64,000 bases of DNA from Porphyromonadaceae bacterium (GCA_021372865.1 JAJFTO010000019.1:124001-188000); one strand, 5' to 3'. Positions 1 through 11,579 are shown, numbered from the stretch's first letter. Notes: generated by a model not told the origin, from the letters alone. Made by a program: numbers and translations.

Positions 1-992
1 TTGTAGATCGTATAGTTGATCCGATGATCGGTAATGCGACCCTGCGGATAGTTATAGGTCCGGATCTTGGCAGACCGGTCGCCCGTTGATACCATGGTCT
101 TTCTCCGGGATGCGATGTCTCCCTGCCGTTTGGAAAGTTCCATGTCGTAAAGTTTGGTCCGCAACATCTGCATGGCCAGCTCTCTGTTTTGCAACTGCGA
201 ACGGGCCTGCTGGCAGACCACCACAATGCCGGTGGGTTTGTGTGTGAGTTGTACCTTGGTTTCCACTTTATTCACGTTCTGCCCCCCGGCGCCGCTCGAA
301 CGGGCCGTATGGAAGTCAATGTCTGCGGGATTAAGTTCCACATCAAATTCTTCAGCCTCAGGCAATACGGCCACAGTAGCCGCCGAAGTATGTACACGAC
401 CCTGTGTTTCGGTTTGCGGGACCCGTTGCACACGATGTACTCCCGACTCATATTTTAAAGTACCATATACCTCTGTACCGTTGACTGTAAAGATGATCTC
501 CTTGTATCCGCCGGCTGTTCCTTCGGTAAAACTGACCAGTTCGGTTTTCCATCCTTTGCCATCACAATAGCGTGAATACATTTTGTAGAGATCACCTGCG
601 AAAATGGCGGCTTCATCGCCTCCGGTACCTCCGCGAATCTCCATCACCACGTTTTTCGCATCTTCAGGATCTGCAGGGATGAGCAACAATTTAATCTTTT
701 CTTCAAGTAGTGGTAGTGAAGCGGTGTTGAGGGAGAGTTCATCGGCAGCAAGTTGACGGAGGTCCGCATCCGATTCATGATCAAGAATATTTCTGGCTTC
801 TGCAATCCCGTCAAGCGCATTTTTGTATTGATTGCGTACCTGGACAATCTTTTGCAGTTCGCTATATTCCTTGTTCAGTTTCACATAGCGGGCCATGTCT
901 GCGACTACGGCCGGATCGGTAATTAGTGTACCCACTTCTTCGAACCGTGAGACGAGATGCTGTAATTTTTCGAGCAATGAATTTTCTGACAT
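1..992 (-). CDS. prfA: Peptide chain release factor 1 (partial, 3' end outside window)
   Basis: Class I release factor that reads UAA and UAG in the ribosomal A site and triggers hydrolysis of peptidyl-tRNA. The reading frame starts at ATG 992 ([10 protein letters not shown]) and stays open to the left edge, giving 330 residues of a family that is usually about 355-370 long. The catalytic GGQ lies at about residues 236-238 in the context [11 protein letters not shown], and the stop-codon-reading PxT motif is PQT at about 192-194 ([14 protein letters not shown]). The start is 20 bp downstream of the purM stop, so the two genes are very likely cotranscribed, as in other Bacteroidales. The next gene to the left is often pyrF, but it is not visible here. 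Confidence 0.97.
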   Translation of the reverse strand, partial: MSENSLLEKLQHLVSRFEEVGTLITDPAVVADMARYVKLNKEYSELQKIVQVRNQYKNALDGIAEARNILDHESDADLRQLAADELSLNTASLPLLEEKIKLLLIPADPEDAKNVVMEIRGGTGGDEAAIFAGDLYKMYSRYCDGKGWKTELVSFTEGTAGGYKEIIFTVNGTEVYGTLKYESGVHRVQRVPQTETQGRVHTSAATVAVLPEAEEFDVELNPADIDFHTARSSGAGGQNVNKVETKVQLTHKPTGIVVVCQQARSQLQNRELAMQMLRTKLYDMELSKRQGDIASRRKTMVSTGDRSAKIRTYNYPQGRITDHRINYTIY

Positions 993-1012
993 AAATATTA
1001 ATCTGACATTTC

Positions 1013-2185
1013 TCAGAGAAACTTGAAACGGCCGAATTCGCTTTCAATCACCAGTTCCCGCACATGAGATTTCTCCACATGGCCCACAATACGGGCGTCC
1101 ACATGAAACGATTTGGAAATTTCAATCACACGCTGTGCATGTGCTTCAGAAAGATAGAGTTCCATCCGATGACCCATATTAAATACTTTGTACATCTCCT
1201 TCCAGTCGGTGCCCGATTGTTTTTGGATCAGTTCAAAGAGGGGAGGGATCGGGAAAAGTTGATTCTTTACCACTTTCAAATTATCATCAAGAAAATGCAG
1301 AATTTTGGTCTGTGCCCCTCCCGAACAGTGAACCATTCCGTGAATGCATTCTTTTAACTCGTTGATTATCTTTGATATAATTGGCGCATAGGTGCGGGTG
1401 GGGGAGAGTACCAGTTTTCCGGCTTCCATACCCAACTCCTCAATTTCCTCTGTCAGGCGCATTCCGCCCGAATAAACCAGATCGGCCGGAATGGAGGCAT
1501 CATAGCTTTCGGGATATTTTTTTGCCAGATAGTTGGCAAATACATCGTGGCGTGCCGAAGTAAGCCCGTTGCTGCCCATACCGCCATTGTATTCTTTTTC
1601 ATAGCTTGCCTGTCCCGAGGAAGAGAGCCCCACAATTACATCACCGGCCTGTATGCGGGCATTGTCGATCACATCGGAACGCTTCATGCGGCAGGTAACC
1701 GTGCTATCCACGATAATTGTCCGTACCAGATCGCCCACATCGGCCGTTTCCCCGCCTGTGGGATGAATATGCACACCCAGAGAAGAGAGCTCTTCACATA
1801 ATTCATTGGTTCCGTTAATAATAGCAGAAATTACTTCTCCGGGAATCAGATTTTTATTTCTACCAATGGTAGAAGAAACCAGAATGTTGTCAGTGGCACC
1901 CACGCAAAGCAGATCGTCCACGTTCATGATCAGCGCATCCTGGGCAATTCCTTTCCAGACGGAAAGATCGCCGGTTTCGCGCCAGTAAACATAGGCCAGC
2001 GACGACTTTGTGCCGGCACCATCGGCATGCATGATGTTACAGTAAGCCGGATCATTTCCCAGGTAATCAGGTATAATTTTACAGAACGCTTTCGGGAATA
2101 TCCCTTTGTCGATGTTCCTGATGGCGTTGTGCACATCTTCCTTCGATGCGGATACACCACGCTGATTGTATCGTTGGTTGATCAT
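1013..2185 (-). CDS. purM: Phosphoribosylformylglycinamidine cyclo-ligase (AIR synthetase)
   Basis: Cytoplasmic enzyme of de novo purine synthesis that closes the imidazole ring of FGAM with ATP to give AIR. The 390-residue protein is longer than the roughly 345-residue E. coli form, a length typical of the Bacteroidota version. The PurM/SelD-type ATP-binding segment is visible in [12 protein letters not shown] and the following [10 protein letters not shown], and a glycine-rich stretch [14 protein letters not shown] lies near residue 140. It is the first gene of a purM-prfA operon. A TATCTTTG -7 box lies about 27 bp upstream of ATG 2185. Confidence 0.96.
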   Translation of the reverse strand: MINQRYNQRGVSASKEDVHNAIRNIDKGIFPKAFCKIIPDYLGNDPAYCNIMHADGAGTKSSLAYVYWRETGDLSVWKGIAQDALIMNVDDLLCVGATDNILVSSTIGRNKNLIPGEVISAIINGTNELCEELSSLGVHIHPTGGETADVGDLVRTIIVDSTVTCRMKRSDVIDNARIQAGDVIVGLSSSGQASYEKEYNGGMGSNGLTSARHDVFANYLAKKYPESYDASIPADLVYSGGMRLTEEIEELGMEAGKLVLSPTRTYAPIISKIINELKECIHGMVHCSGGAQTKILHFLDDNLKVVKNQLFPIPPLFELIQKQSGTDWKEMYKVFNMGHRMELYLSEAHAQRVIEISKSFHVDARIVGHVEKSHVRELVIESEFGRFKFL

Positions 2186-2211
2186 ATTGCGAATTGTATG
2201 AAAATAATATG

Positions 2212-2219
2212 CAAAGATA
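2212..2219 (-). promoter_or_regulatory. -7 box of purM-prfA promoter
   Basis: Read on the minus strand the sequence is TATCTTTG, an exact match to the Bacteroidota -7 element TAnnTTTG. It would give a leader of about 20 nt before ATG 2185. I see no clear TTTG -33 element at the usual spacing. Confidence 0.45.
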
Positions 2220-2430
2220 GTAAATATTCACGTGAAGCAGTCAGCTTTCAGTGCTCAGCTTTTAAGCGGAAGCATGAAACCTGCGTTCTGTTCATTCGTG
2301 AAAAAGAACATTGTTTTATTTTGAGAAAATCTTATTCGTCCTATAATAACTATTATGTTTAATATATTCTGTCTTTTTTGATAGTTTGCCATACTTTATT
2401 GAAAAAACTTCCCCTCTCTTCTTTATAAAC

Positions 2431-2466
2431 AAAAAGAGCAGCATCTTTTCGATGCCACTCTTTTTT
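2431..2466. terminator. Intrinsic terminator of the TPR gene
   Basis: Hairpin with arms AAAAAGAG-CA-GCATC and GATGC-CA-CTCTTTTT around a TTTTC loop. The arms pair completely except for a 2-nt internal mismatch. Flanking A and T tracts allow termination from either strand. It sits 31 bp downstream of the TPR gene stop. Confidence 0.75.
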
Positions 2467-2496
2467 ACTTTGAAAAATCTTTTTTGTGGTGAGAAA

Positions 2497-3777
2497 TCAG
2501 AGGTTCAATTCTTTTTCCACAGCTTCCAATTCTTTTGCTTTGTCTACTCCCATGCTGCTCATGTTATAATACACGTTGCGCAGCTTGAGTAACGCCGATT
2601 CGATGTCACGTTTCTCAGCTTTGCGTGCTCTGAGCAATTGGGTATATTTTTCCAGCGATGGCAGCGATTTCTGATACAACTCAATGGTCGTTTTGTCATT
2701 GGCAACCTGCTGTTGTCTGTCGGTCAACGTGGCAGTTTTTTCCTTCAGGTTCTGTGCCTGAAGAATATAGTTTACTGCTATTGCTTCGAGTGCCCTTTCG
2801 CAATTGGGATCCTGTGTGAGGGCTTTATTATACTCGGCTTCGGCGGCTGCGTAATCGCCTTTTTCAGCCAGTAATGCGCCTTTCACACTATTCAGGTCGC
2901 ATGCGTTGGACGGGTCATTTTTGATCGCCTGGTCGAGATAATTCATTGCTTTTTGGGCATCACCCTGACGGATAAACACGTTGATAAGATTGGGAATGAA
3001 ATACTTGCTACTTGGAAATCTTTCAGCGCCAAGATTCAGTATTTCAAGATATTTGGCTGTATCTTTCAGACTCACATATTCACTGGCCATCAGTTCATAA
3101 ATATCACTTTCCTTATAGGCATTATTTTCAATAAAAGGCTCTTTGGCTGCACGTTCCAGCATTTTTATCGCCCTTTTATGATCTTGTGCCTGAATGGCTG
3201 TGATGATGGCGTAATATTTGATTGTCTGATAGGTACTGTCCAGTACAAAACTGCTTTTCTCTCCTTCAAACATGGGTAAAGAAGGAATGTCCCAGTAGAT
3301 CTGGAAGAAATCGGTTGCTTTCTTGTAATTTTTCTGATCGTTGTAATAAACCCCGCCATTAATATAGAAAGGATGATTGGCTTTGAGGATACCGGCAATA
3401 TCTTTCCGGAAGCGGTTTTTTATTTTTCCTTTATCATCGGGAAGCTCACTAAGAGAATCAGCTTTCAGATAAGGTGCATAAGACTCATAAAGACCTTCAT
3501 ACATGACCTTGTCGTTTGCTTGCTTGCCGAGCATGGCGTTGGTCCTTTCGTTATCGAAAGCCTTGTTTCCTACGTCTCCCATTGTTTTCCATGTCTCAGG
3601 ATCGTTGGCTGTCTCGGCATTTGTTGATGCTTGTTTGATCAAGGTACGGGCTTCATTTAAGTCGTTGCGTCCCAGTGCCCTTTTGGCATCTTTTAAAGCC
3701 GATTTTTGTGCAAAAATACTCCCTGCAGAAAAAACAGCAATCATAGTAAGGAATAAGATTTTTCTCATTTTACTCAT
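2497..3777 (-). CDS. Exported tetratricopeptide-repeat protein
   Basis: A 426-residue protein with an N-terminal signal peptide (hydrophobic core LFLTMIAVFSAGSIFAQ, likely cut after FAQ). It is followed by alpha-helical repeats with TPR spacing, clearest at about residues 255-345 (for example QGDAQKAMNYLDQAIKNDPSN and KGDYAAAEAEYNKALTQDPN). The C-terminal third is charged and helical (LTDRQQQVANDK to the end). It probably acts in the periplasm as a protein-interaction scaffold; no enzymatic motif is visible. It follows gyrA on the same strand with an 87-bp gap and has its own terminator. The precise role is unknown. Confidence 0.85.
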   Translation of the reverse strand: MSKMRKILFLTMIAVFSAGSIFAQKSALKDAKRALGRNDLNEARTLIKQASTNAETANDPETWKTMGDVGNKAFDNERTNAMLGKQANDKVMYEGLYESYAPYLKADSLSELPDDKGKIKNRFRKDIAGILKANHPFYINGGVYYNDQKNYKKATDFFQIYWDIPSLPMFEGEKSSFVLDSTYQTIKYYAIITAIQAQDHKRAIKMLERAAKEPFIENNAYKESDIYELMASEYVSLKDTAKYLEILNLGAERFPSSKYFIPNLINVFIRQGDAQKAMNYLDQAIKNDPSNACDLNSVKGALLAEKGDYAAAEAEYNKALTQDPNCERALEAIAVNYILQAQNLKEKTATLTDRQQQVANDKTTIELYQKSLPSLEKYTQLLRARKAEKRDIESALLKLRNVYYNMSSMGVDKAKELEAVEKELNL

Positions 3778-3864
3778 TGTTTAAAGTGATTAAATTGATA
3801 TTGTTTTAAATATTGTTTGCTACAGACTTTGACTAAAAGATTTCAAAAAGTTTAAAATGGAAAC

Positions 3865-6402
3865 TTATTCTTCACTGTCAGTATCATCGTCCTGATTGCT
3901 TTGGGTCTCCTCAGACGGAATTTCTTCATCCAGTTCTTCCGAATTCACTTTGCAGACGGAGGCTATCTCATCATTTCTTTTTTCCAGATTAATGAGTCGC
4001 ACTCCCTGTGTAGCCCGTCCCATGATGCGAATATCGGAAATATTCAGACGTATGGTAATACCTGATTTGTTAATTATCATTAAATCATTTCCATCCGATA
4101 CACTCTTGATAGCGATCAGCTTACCTGTCTTGTCTGTAACATTCAGTGTCTTAACACCTTTTCCTCCTCTGCGGGTCAAACGGTATACCGGTTCGCCATC
4201 CTCATCATCGAGTCGGGTTCTCTTTCCGTAACCCTGTTCTGAAACCACCATGATCGTATTTTCCGAACGGGGTTCCATACATATCATGCCAATTATGCAA
4301 TCTTCGCCGTCGTCATCGAGTGTCATTCCCCTGACTCCCGTTGCCGTTCGTCCCATAGGTCGTACATCATCCTCCTCAAAGCGAATGGCACGTCCGTTCC
4401 TGTTCGCCAGTATTACATGCTGGTTCCCGTCAGTCAGTCGTACCGATATCACCTGATCTTCTTCCCGGATGGTGATGGCAATAACGCCGTTCTGTCTTGG
4501 TCGGGAGTACGCTTCGAGTTGTGTCTTTTTTACAATACCCTCTTTGGTACAGAACAGCAGATAGTGCGTGTTAATGTATTCCTGATCTGTGAGGGTATCA
4601 ACACGTACAAAAGCAGTTACGTTGTCGTCCGGATCAATGTTCAGCAAGTTTTGAATGGCTCTCCCCTTGGAGTTCTTGGTTCCTTCCGGAATTTCAAATA
4701 CACGCAGCCAGTAACACATGCCTTTTTGGGTGAAAAAGAGCATATAATTGTGCGTAGTGGCCGGATAAATATATTCCACGAAATCTTCTTCCCGGGTATC
4801 GGTTCCCTTTGCCCCTACTCCCCCCCGGTTTTGGGTGTGAAAATCTGTCAATGGTGTACGTTTAATATAGCCCAGGTGTGAGATAGTAATCACCATTTCA
4901 TCGTCGGCATAAAAATCTTCCGGATTCATCTCTTCAGAGGAGAAGATAATCTCAGTGCGACGGGCATCACCATATTTATCGCGAATTTCAATCAGTTCAT
5001 CCTTGATCACCTGCATACGCAGTCCCTCGTCGTTTAGAATATCATTCAGACGAGCTATCAGCTTTTGCACTTCATCATATTCAGCATGAAGCTTATCCTG
5101 TTCCAGTCCAGTCAACTGCCTCAACCGCATTTCTACAATCGCGCGCGACTGGATGTCACTGAGTGCAAAACGTTCCATCAATCGTTGAATGGCTTCCTGG
5201 GGTGTGGAAGAGCCGCGAATGATGGCAATCACCTCATCGATATTGTCCGATGCAATGATCAGTCCTTCGAGGATGTGAGCGCGTTCTTCAGCCTTACGCA
5301 GTTCGTAGCGGGTACGACGGATCACCACATCGTGGCGGTGATCTACGAAGAGCTGGATCAGGCGTTTGAGGGTGAGCAGCTCGGGGCGTCCATTTACCAG
5401 CGCAATGTTATTCACGCTGAAAGAGGATTGCAGTGCGGTGAGCTTATAGAGTTTGTTAAGTACAACATTCGCATTGCCGTCACGTTTGACGTCCACCACA
5501 ATGCGCATGCCTTCACGATCTGACTCATCATTTACATTGGAAACACCTTCGATCTTTTTTTCATTTACCAGATCGGCAATATTTTTGATGAGTTCGGCTT
5601 TATTGACCAGATAGGGTATCTCGGAAATGATAATCTTATCATGTGTTTTTCCCGATTCAATCTCTGCTTTTCCGCGCATCACAATGCGTCCCCTACCCGT
5701 TTCAAATGCCTCTTCCACCCCTTTATAGCCATATATGTAGGCACCGGTGGGAAAATCCGGAGCTTTGATGTAATGCATCAATCCCTGGGTGTCGATCTCG
5801 TGATCGTCGATATATGCGATAATACCATTCACACATTCTGTAAGATTGTGAGGAGCCATATTGGTCGCCATACCTACCGCAATACCCGAGGATCCGTTGA
5901 CAAGTAGATTGGGAATACGGGTAGGAAGCACCGTGGGCTCCAGCAGCGTATCATCGAAATTCAGTTGAAAATCGACTGTCTCTTTGTCTATATCACGCAA
6001 CATCTCTTCTGCGAGCCTGTTCAACCTTGCCTCGGTATAACGCATGGCCGCGGGACTATCACCATCCACACTACCCATGTTTCCCTGACCGTCGATCAGC
6101 GGGTACCGCATGCTCCAGTCCTGCGCCAGTCGCACCATTGCGCCATATACGGAGGAGTCGCCGTGCGGGTGATATTTACCCAATACCTCACCGACGATTC
6201 TGGCCGATTTCTTATGGGGTTTATCGGAGGTGTTACTCAGCTCCGACATACCGAATAAAATACGGCGGTGCACTGGCTTAAAGCCATCACGCACATCGGG
6301 CAGGGCGCGGGAAACGATCACTGACATCGAATAGTCGATGTACGATGATTTCATTTCATCTTCGATATTAATCTTGATGATTCTGTCTTCCTGATCAGTC
6401 AT
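3865..6402 (-). CDS. gyrA: DNA gyrase subunit A
   Basis: Type IIA topoisomerase subunit that breaks and rejoins DNA; with GyrB it introduces negative supercoils using ATP. The protein has 845 residues. The active-site tyrosine is Tyr122 in [10 protein letters not shown], with numbering identical to E. coli. The C-terminal beta-pinwheel carries a GyrA-box-like QNRGGVG and a later TRRGGKG, and the protein ends in an acidic Ser/Glu/Asp-rich tail. The quinolone-determining segment reads [10 protein letters not shown], so Ser83 is retained but position 87, Asp in E. coli, is Gly (codon at 6142-6144). It has its own predicted promoter at 6494-6525 just downstream of secA. Confidence 0.98.
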   Translation of the reverse strand: MTDQEDRIIKINIEDEMKSSYIDYSMSVIVSRALPDVRDGFKPVHRRILFGMSELSNTSDKPHKKSARIVGEVLGKYHPHGDSSVYGAMVRLAQDWSMRYPLIDGQGNMGSVDGDSPAAMRYTEARLNRLAEEMLRDIDKETVDFQLNFDDTLLEPTVLPTRIPNLLVNGSSGIAVGMATNMAPHNLTECVNGIIAYIDDHEIDTQGLMHYIKAPDFPTGAYIYGYKGVEEAFETGRGRIVMRGKAEIESGKTHDKIIISEIPYLVNKAELIKNIADLVNEKKIEGVSNVNDESDREGMRIVVDVKRDGNANVVLNKLYKLTALQSSFSVNNIALVNGRPELLTLKRLIQLFVDHRHDVVIRRTRYELRKAEERAHILEGLIIASDNIDEVIAIIRGSSTPQEAIQRLMERFALSDIQSRAIVEMRLRQLTGLEQDKLHAEYDEVQKLIARLNDILNDEGLRMQVIKDELIEIRDKYGDARRTEIIFSSEEMNPEDFYADDEMVITISHLGYIKRTPLTDFHTQNRGGVGAKGTDTREEDFVEYIYPATTHNYMLFFTQKGMCYWLRVFEIPEGTKNSKGRAIQNLLNIDPDDNVTAFVRVDTLTDQEYINTHYLLFCTKEGIVKKTQLEAYSRPRQNGVIAITIREEDQVISVRLTDGNQHVILANRNGRAIRFEEDDVRPMGRTATGVRGMTLDDDGEDCIIGMICMEPRSENTIMVVSEQGYGKRTRLDDEDGEPVYRLTRRGGKGVKTLNVTDKTGKLIAIKSVSDGNDLMIINKSGITIRLNISDIRIMGRATQGVRLINLEKRNDEIASVCKVNSEELDEEIPSEETQSNQDDDTDSEE

Positions 6403-6493
6403 ATTGAAATGTGATTATTCTCTTTAATAATTCTATATATGTAGCTCAATTTCAGATAAATAATTATTTTTGAAATTTCACCTTTTGACTACA

Positions 6494-6525
6494 CTAAGAT
6501 ACAGCTTTTCTTTGAATTTAACAAA
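6494..6525 (-). promoter_or_regulatory. Predicted gyrA promoter
   Basis: On the minus strand TTTG (6522-6525), a 20-nt spacer and TATCTTAG (6494-6501), seven of eight matches to TAnnTTTG counting the free positions. This implies a leader of about 85 nt before ATG 6402. The -33 element abuts the 5' arm of the secA terminator. Confidence 0.4.
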
Positions 6526-6560
6526 AAAACAGAGAGACAATTGCTCTCTGTTTTAATTTT
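6526..6560. terminator. Intrinsic terminator of secA
   Basis: Perfect 11-bp stem AAAACAGAGAG / CTCTCTGTTTT around the loop ACAATTG, flanked by A and T tracts, 12 bp beyond the secA stop codon. It separates secA from gyrA. Confidence 0.8.
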
Positions 6561-6571
6561 TTTTATTGACC

Positions 6572-9500
6572 CTATTGACCGTGGCAGTTTTTATATTTTT
6601 TACCGCTACCACAAGGACAGGGATCGTTACGTCCCACCTTTTTTTCCACACGAATCGGTTCCAGTTTCTGTGGTTGTCGCGGTGGCTGCGCTCCGTCGCT
6701 CTCTCCCCTTCCTGGTGTCATGCCTTCGGTATCCTCTTTCTGTGTCCGATAACGGCTATAATCCGTCTTTTGCTCCGGTGCGGCCTGGCGCACACCAGCG
6801 GGATCCTGTACCGGTATTTGACCTCTCATCAGAATAGAAACAGCTTTTGAATTCACGTCATTGATCATTTCCCGGAAAAGATTAAATGACTCCAGCTTGT
6901 AGATCAGCAATGGATCTTTTTGTTCGTAGCTGGCGTTTTGTACCGATTGCCGCAATTCATCCATTTCGCGCAGGTGTTCTTTCCAGTCCTCGTCGATGGT
7001 GTGCAGGAGGATCGATTTTTCAAAAGCCTTCACCAGTGTCCTGGAGTTTGTTTCATAGGCTTCCTTCAGATTGCAGGCAATGTTATACACCCTTTTTCCG
7101 TCGGAGACAGGAATGAGAATATTTTCATACATGGCTCCCTGGTGTTCATACACCTGCTTAATCACCGGTTGGGCTATTTCAGCCAATCGTCCTGTTTTTC
7201 GCTTAAATGTTTCAAACGCTTTTTCAGTAACAGCTTCAATCTGTTCCTGCTGTTTCAATCCTTTCATATCCGTCTCCTCGAAAGGAATCTCAAGCGCCAT
7301 CACACGCAACAGTTCGAATTTCATAGCCAGGTAATCATCTTCATTCGATTCTACGATGTTGCGGGCTGTCTCCGTGATCATGCCTGCCACGTCGTTATCG
7401 ATTCGTTCACCCATCAGGGCATGTCGACGTCGTTTGTAGATTACCTCTCGTTGTGAGTTCATCACGTCATCGTATTCCAGCAAACGTTTACGAATACCAA
7501 AGTTATTTTCCTCCACCTTCTTTTGTGCGCGCTCCACTGATTTACTTAACATGCTGTGCTCCAGAACATCACCTTCTTTGAATCCCATCCGATCCATCAA
7601 TCCTGCAATGCGTTCGGTAGCAAAGAGACGCATCAGGTCGTCTTCCAGTGAAACAAAGAAAACTGACGAACCCGGATCACCCTGACGTCCCGCACGTCCC
7701 CGCAGCTGGCGGTCCACACGGCGTGATTCGTGCCGTTCCGTTCCGATAATGGCCAAACCGCCTGCAGCCTTTACTTCGGGTGCAAGCTTGATGTCGGTAC
7801 CACGACCTGCCATATTGGTAGCTATGGTCACCACGCCGGTCTGCCCCGCGTTGGCTACAATCTCGGCTTCACGCTGGTGGAGCTTGGCATTCAGCACATT
7901 GTGTTTTATTTTTCGCAACGTAAGCATGCGGCTCAACAATTCGGAGATTTCCACGGAAGTTGTTCCCACCAGTACCGGGCGACCGGCATTGATAAGCTTT
8001 ACGATCTCTTCGATGACGGCGGTATATTTTTCCCTTTTTGTCTTATAAATACGATCGTTCTGATCGTCGCGGACAACTGGTCTGTTGGTTGGTATGACCA
8101 CCACATCCAGCTTGTAGATATCCCAGAATTCACCCGCTTCCGTTTCAGCCGTTCCAGTCATACCTGCCAGTTTTTCGTACATACGAAAAAAGTTTTGCAG
8201 GGTGATGGTCGCAAAGGTCTGCGTGGCAGCCTCCACTTTCACTCTTTCCTTTGCTTCGATGGCCTGATGCAGACCGTCGGAATAACGGCGTCCTTCCATC
8301 ACACGACCCGTTTGCTCATCAACAATCTTCACCTTGTTGTCGATCACCACATACTCGTCGTCCTTATCAAACAGGGTATACGCTTTCAACAACTGGTTGA
8401 CGGTATGTACCCGTTCCGACTTGATGGCATAATTCTGCAACAACTCATCTTTTTTGGCAGCTTTTTCCTCATCGGTACCGGTAGTATGTTCCAGTTCAGA
8501 CAACTGAGAAGCGATGTCGGGCAGAATGAAAAACTGCGGGTCGTCCGATTTGCCGGTCAGCATATCAATCCCCTTATCGGTCAGCTCGATGCTATTCTGT
8601 TTCTCATCGATCACGAAATAGAGCGGGTCGGTTACTACATGCATATTACGCATCTGCTCCTGCATGTAAAATGCTTCGGTCTTAAGCATGGCCGCTTTCA
8701 CACCTTGCTCACTGAGAAACTTAATCAGTGGCTGGTATTTGGGCATCCCTTTGTAAGAGCGGAAAAGTAACAGAGCACCCTCTTCCTGTTCTTTCGGATC
8801 GGATGAAGCCATCTTGGCTTTTGCTTCGGCCAGCAGGCGCGTCGTAAGGTCACGCTGGGCTTTTACGATCACTTCCACGCGAGGGCGAAAGAGATCAAAA
8901 AGCTGGTCGTCTCCCTTGGGCACCGGTCCGGAGATGATCAACGGGGTACGCGCATCGTCGATCAGCACAGAGTCAACCTCATCCACGATGGCATAGTTGT
9001 GCTTTCGCTGTACCAGGTCTTTTGGTGAGACCGCCATGTTGTCGCGCAGATAATCGAAACCAAACTCGTTGTTGGTACCAAAAGTAATGTCGGCTTCGTA
9101 TGCTTTGCGACGTGCATCGGAGTTGGGTTCGTGCTTGTCGATACAGTCTACCGACAGGCCGTGAAACATGTACATCGGACCCATCCACTCAGAGTCGCGT
9201 TTCGACAGATAATCGTTTACAGTCACCACATGTACGCCCTCATGGGTGAGGGCGTTCAGGAATACCGGAAGTGTGGCGACCAGTGTTTTACCTTCACCCG
9301 TGGCCATCTCGGCAATTTTGCCCTGATGTAATACCACCCCGCCAAAGAGCTGCACATCATAATGAACCATGTCCCATATAATCTCGTTGCCGCCAGCTAT
9401 CCAGTGGTTCTGATAGATGGCCTTCTCTCCCTCGATGCGGACAAAATCGTGTGAAGCAGCCAGGTCACGGTCGAAGCTGGTTGCCGCAACTACGATTTCA

Positions 9501-9874
9501 TTATTTTCGGCAAAGCGCCGCGCGGTTTCTTTCATGATGGAGAAAGCATCTGGCAGTATCTGGTTCAATGCCTTCTCATATTTTGCAGTGATATCTTTCT
9601 CCAGCTTGTCGATCTGATTCCAGACAGCCTCACGCCCGTCCAGGTCGATCTCTTCCATACCTGCTTTTAGCTTCTCAATCTCTGCTCTTTCCGCTGTTAC
9701 CTGTTCCCGAATATAATTCTCCAGTTCTTTGGTCTTTTCGCGTAATCCGTCGTTTGAAAGCGGTTCAATACTAGCATATGCTTCCTTGACTCGCTTTACC
9801 ACCGGGTTTATTTCGTTCAGGTCGCGTTGCGCCTTGTTTCCGAATATTTTAGAAATAATGTCGTTGAATCCCAT
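6572..9874 (-). CDS. secA: Preprotein translocase ATPase SecA
   Basis: Motor ATPase that drives unfolded preproteins through SecYEG in the inner membrane. At 1100 residues it is the long Bacteroidota form (E. coli has about 900). Walker A is GEGKT at about residues 193-197 and the DEAD-like Walker B is VDEVDS at about 297-302. The nucleotide-binding fold II motif is visible in [12 protein letters not shown] and [15 protein letters not shown]. The C-terminus carries the zinc-binding, SecB-contacting motif [14 protein letters not shown]. The region between Walker motifs and preprotein crosslinking domain holds extra sequence, which explains the length. A terminator lies directly downstream, and the gene follows the phosphatase gene by 92 bp. 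Confidence 0.98.
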   Translation of the reverse strand: MGFNDIISKIFGNKAQRDLNEINPVVKRVKEAYASIEPLSNDGLREKTKELENYIREQVTAERAEIEKLKAGMEEIDLDGREAVWNQIDKLEKDITAKYEKALNQILPDAFSIMKETARRFAENNEIVVAATSFDRDLAASHDFVRIEGEKAIYQNHWIAGGNEIIWDMVHYDVQLFGGVVLHQGKIAEMATGEGKTLVATLPVFLNALTHEGVHVVTVNDYLSKRDSEWMGPMYMFHGLSVDCIDKHEPNSDARRKAYEADITFGTNNEFGFDYLRDNMAVSPKDLVQRKHNYAIVDEVDSVLIDDARTPLIISGPVPKGDDQLFDLFRPRVEVIVKAQRDLTTRLLAEAKAKMASSDPKEQEEGALLLFRSYKGMPKYQPLIKFLSEQGVKAAMLKTEAFYMQEQMRNMHVVTDPLYFVIDEKQNSIELTDKGIDMLTGKSDDPQFFILPDIASQLSELEHTTGTDEEKAAKKDELLQNYAIKSERVHTVNQLLKAYTLFDKDDEYVVIDNKVKIVDEQTGRVMEGRRYSDGLHQAIEAKERVKVEAATQTFATITLQNFFRMYEKLAGMTGTAETEAGEFWDIYKLDVVVIPTNRPVVRDDQNDRIYKTKREKYTAVIEEIVKLINAGRPVLVGTTSVEISELLSRMLTLRKIKHNVLNAKLHQREAEIVANAGQTGVVTIATNMAGRGTDIKLAPEVKAAGGLAIIGTERHESRRVDRQLRGRAGRQGDPGSSVFFVSLEDDLMRLFATERIAGLMDRMGFKEGDVLEHSMLSKSVERAQKKVEENNFGIRKRLLEYDDVMNSQREVIYKRRRHALMGERIDNDVAGMITETARNIVESNEDDYLAMKFELLRVMALEIPFEETDMKGLKQQEQIEAVTEKAFETFKRKTGRLAEIAQPVIKQVYEHQGAMYENILIPVSDGKRVYNIACNLKEAYETNSRTLVKAFEKSILLHTIDEDWKEHLREMDELRQSVQNASYEQKDPLLIYKLESFNLFREMINDVNSKAVSILMRGQIPVQDPAGVRQAAPEQKTDYSRYRTQKEDTEGMTPGRGESDGAQPPRQPQKLEPIRVEKKVGRNDPCPCGSGKKYKNCHGQ

Positions 9875-9893
9875 ATTTTGTTTTGTATGTTGT

Positions 9894-9926
9894 ATTTTTT
9901 ATATCGGGATACATTTTTTATATCCC
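9894..9926. repeat. 12-bp direct repeat and small hairpin in the secA leader
   Basis: ATTTTTTATATC occurs at 9894-9905 and again at 9913-9924. The second copy overlaps a hairpin with arms GGGATA (9906-9911) and TATCCC (9921-9926). The structure lies 20-52 bp upstream of the secA start codon. Confidence 0.5.
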
Positions 9927-9966
9927 ATTTTGAACGAATGTTGTCTCGAGATAGACCTGTATTTTG

Positions 9967-11550
9967 TTAAAACAGTTCTTCCAGTATCTCGCCGTGAGCT
10001 GCATTGGGAGCCCTGATGCGCAGTCGGTAAGTTACGCTGGGCGCTATTTCTGTGACCTCGATGGTCCGTTCAATCTTCCGGGGCTTAATGTCGTTGCCAA
10101 AAAAGATTACCGGAGAAATCACTGCATTATGACGTACCAGGTATGTGTCCGGCGACTGGGGTTCAACCACCCGCCATCCCGGTTGTAACAACAGAAACAG
10201 ATCCCCCGATATTCCCTTGTAATATCCATTCCGGTAAAATTGTACATTTTCATCATATGCGTCGTGCAGCATCTGGTGTGAAGTAATCACATCCTGCACA
10301 CCGGCAGACTGGACAAGAAACTCTGCGGCCTTTTGTTGAAATTCGGCCAGGTCAATCTTCTTGTCTTCAATCAGTTTCCTGTCGAAAAATATTTGGCCGT
10401 CATAATATTTCTTGATCCATTGCTCCCGGCCATAGAGCGCCATCAGGTACATGTTCAGCAGTGCCTGACTCCGGTCGGGATGAAAATCGCCGCCCGAGGT
10501 GACCATTCCTTCGGGAAGAAGTTCCTGTTCATTGAAGTAGCCGGTGGATACGATGAAGATCAGCGTATTCCTGATCCCTACGGTTGCCTCAATAGCATCG
10601 AGCAATCTTCCGAGTTCCTCGTCGAGACGATAATAGGTGTCCTGGATCTCTACAGAGTAGTTCTTGTCGAGGGCTTTTTCATAATTTCCGGCATAAAAAG
10701 TAAGGGCCAAATAATCGGGGTTCATCCTTTTTCCAAGAGAACCCGACTCCAGCATCCGGATGGCCATGTCGTTCACCTCCTTGTTCACATAGGGAGACTG
10801 CTTAAACAAATGAATGTTGTCTTTCTTGTCCAGTCCGAAGTAATGCTGAAAATTGTACCGGTTTTTGGTGTATGGAAAAGCATTGTATTTTGTTATGTCG
10901 AGGGCAGGACGCCAGGTGATGCTGCCGATGGTGGTAGTAAGTGACTGGTTGCTACGGTTGTGCTGATCCACTATGGGTTGCTTGTTTTTGTAGAATGTAG
11001 TAGTGGCCCATTTGCCTGTCACATCTTCAATCCAGTAGGCGCCGTTTGCAGCATGGCCCCCTGAGGCAATCGCCTGCGAGGCGTCAGGTGCAAAGGCATA
11101 AATATCAGACTGTCCACCCGAAGCAATTTTCAATTCATCGGCTATTGTGGAAACCTTTATTGGGAGCGGAGATTTTTTGTCCGTTGTGAAATTTCCCAGA
11201 TAGTTGTCGTCAAAAAAAGAGGATTCCTCTCTGTTCTGGTTAACCACATAATTGTCTTCAGCCGTGATGCCATGGTATGAAGGATTGGCACCCGTAAAGA
11301 TTGAGGTGATGGTGGAGGCTTTGTCCGGCTTGGGGAAGTCGTAATGTACATTGCTGTACACCAGTCCGCCGGTTAGTAGTCTGTTAAATCCCTTTTGTCC
11401 GAAAGTGTGTCTAAACATTTCCAGATAATCACCCCGTAGTTGATCGATGGTGATTCCCACAACCAGCTTTGGCACTTCCGGCGTGGAATGTTGTGCAGTA
11501 AGTGTGGCGACCGAGAAGAGGGCAACCAAAGAAGATAATATCCTGATCAT
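9967..11550 (-). CDS. Exported alkaline-phosphatase-superfamily hydrolase (PafA-like / type I phosphodiesterase)
   Basis: A 527-residue protein with signal peptide MIRILSSLVALFSVATLTAQ. Its fold family is the alkaline phosphatase/nucleotide pyrophosphatase superfamily. The first metal ligand is probably Asp36 in VVGITIDQLRGD. The nucleophile is Ser79 or Thr80 in DKASTITSIFTGANPSYHGI, where PafA-type enzymes carry a Thr. It likely removes phosphate from organic phosphate esters in the periplasm. It lies 29 bp downstream of the Lnb-like gene and 92 bp upstream of secA on the same strand. Substrate is unknown; it could instead be a phosphodiesterase. Confidence 0.85.
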   Translation of the reverse strand: MIRILSSLVALFSVATLTAQHSTPEVPKLVVGITIDQLRGDYLEMFRHTFGQKGFNRLLTGGLVYSNVHYDFPKPDKASTITSIFTGANPSYHGITAEDNYVVNQNREESSFFDDNYLGNFTTDKKSPLPIKVSTIADELKIASGGQSDIYAFAPDASQAIASGGHAANGAYWIEDVTGKWATTTFYKNKQPIVDQHNRSNQSLTTTIGSITWRPALDITKYNAFPYTKNRYNFQHYFGLDKKDNIHLFKQSPYVNKEVNDMAIRMLESGSLGKRMNPDYLALTFYAGNYEKALDKNYSVEIQDTYYRLDEELGRLLDAIEATVGIRNTLIFIVSTGYFNEQELLPEGMVTSGGDFHPDRSQALLNMYLMALYGREQWIKKYYDGQIFFDRKLIEDKKIDLAEFQQKAAEFLVQSAGVQDVITSHQMLHDAYDENVQFYRNGYYKGISGDLFLLLQPGWRVVEPQSPDTYLVRHNAVISPVIFFGNDIKPRKIERTIEVTEIAPSVTYRLRIRAPNAAHGEILEELF

Positions 11551-11579
11551 TATATAATAAATACCTGTCGTTTATTGAT

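Larger units (their letters stand above)
2186..2496. other. Intergenic gap between purM and the TPR gene
   Basis: These 311 bases hold the purM -7 box (2212-2219) and the terminator of the upstream TPR gene (2431-2466). I find no convincing gene: the short plus-strand frames have no recognisable product. Confidence 0.5.

Noticed and set aside
7730..8770. Long open frame (346 codons) opposite secA
   Set aside because: It lies fully inside secA on the other strand, encodes no recognisable protein and reflects codon bias in secA.
10333..10944. Open frame (203 codons) opposite the phosphatase gene
   Set aside because: Shadow of the phosphatase coding strand; no signal peptide, promoter or family match.
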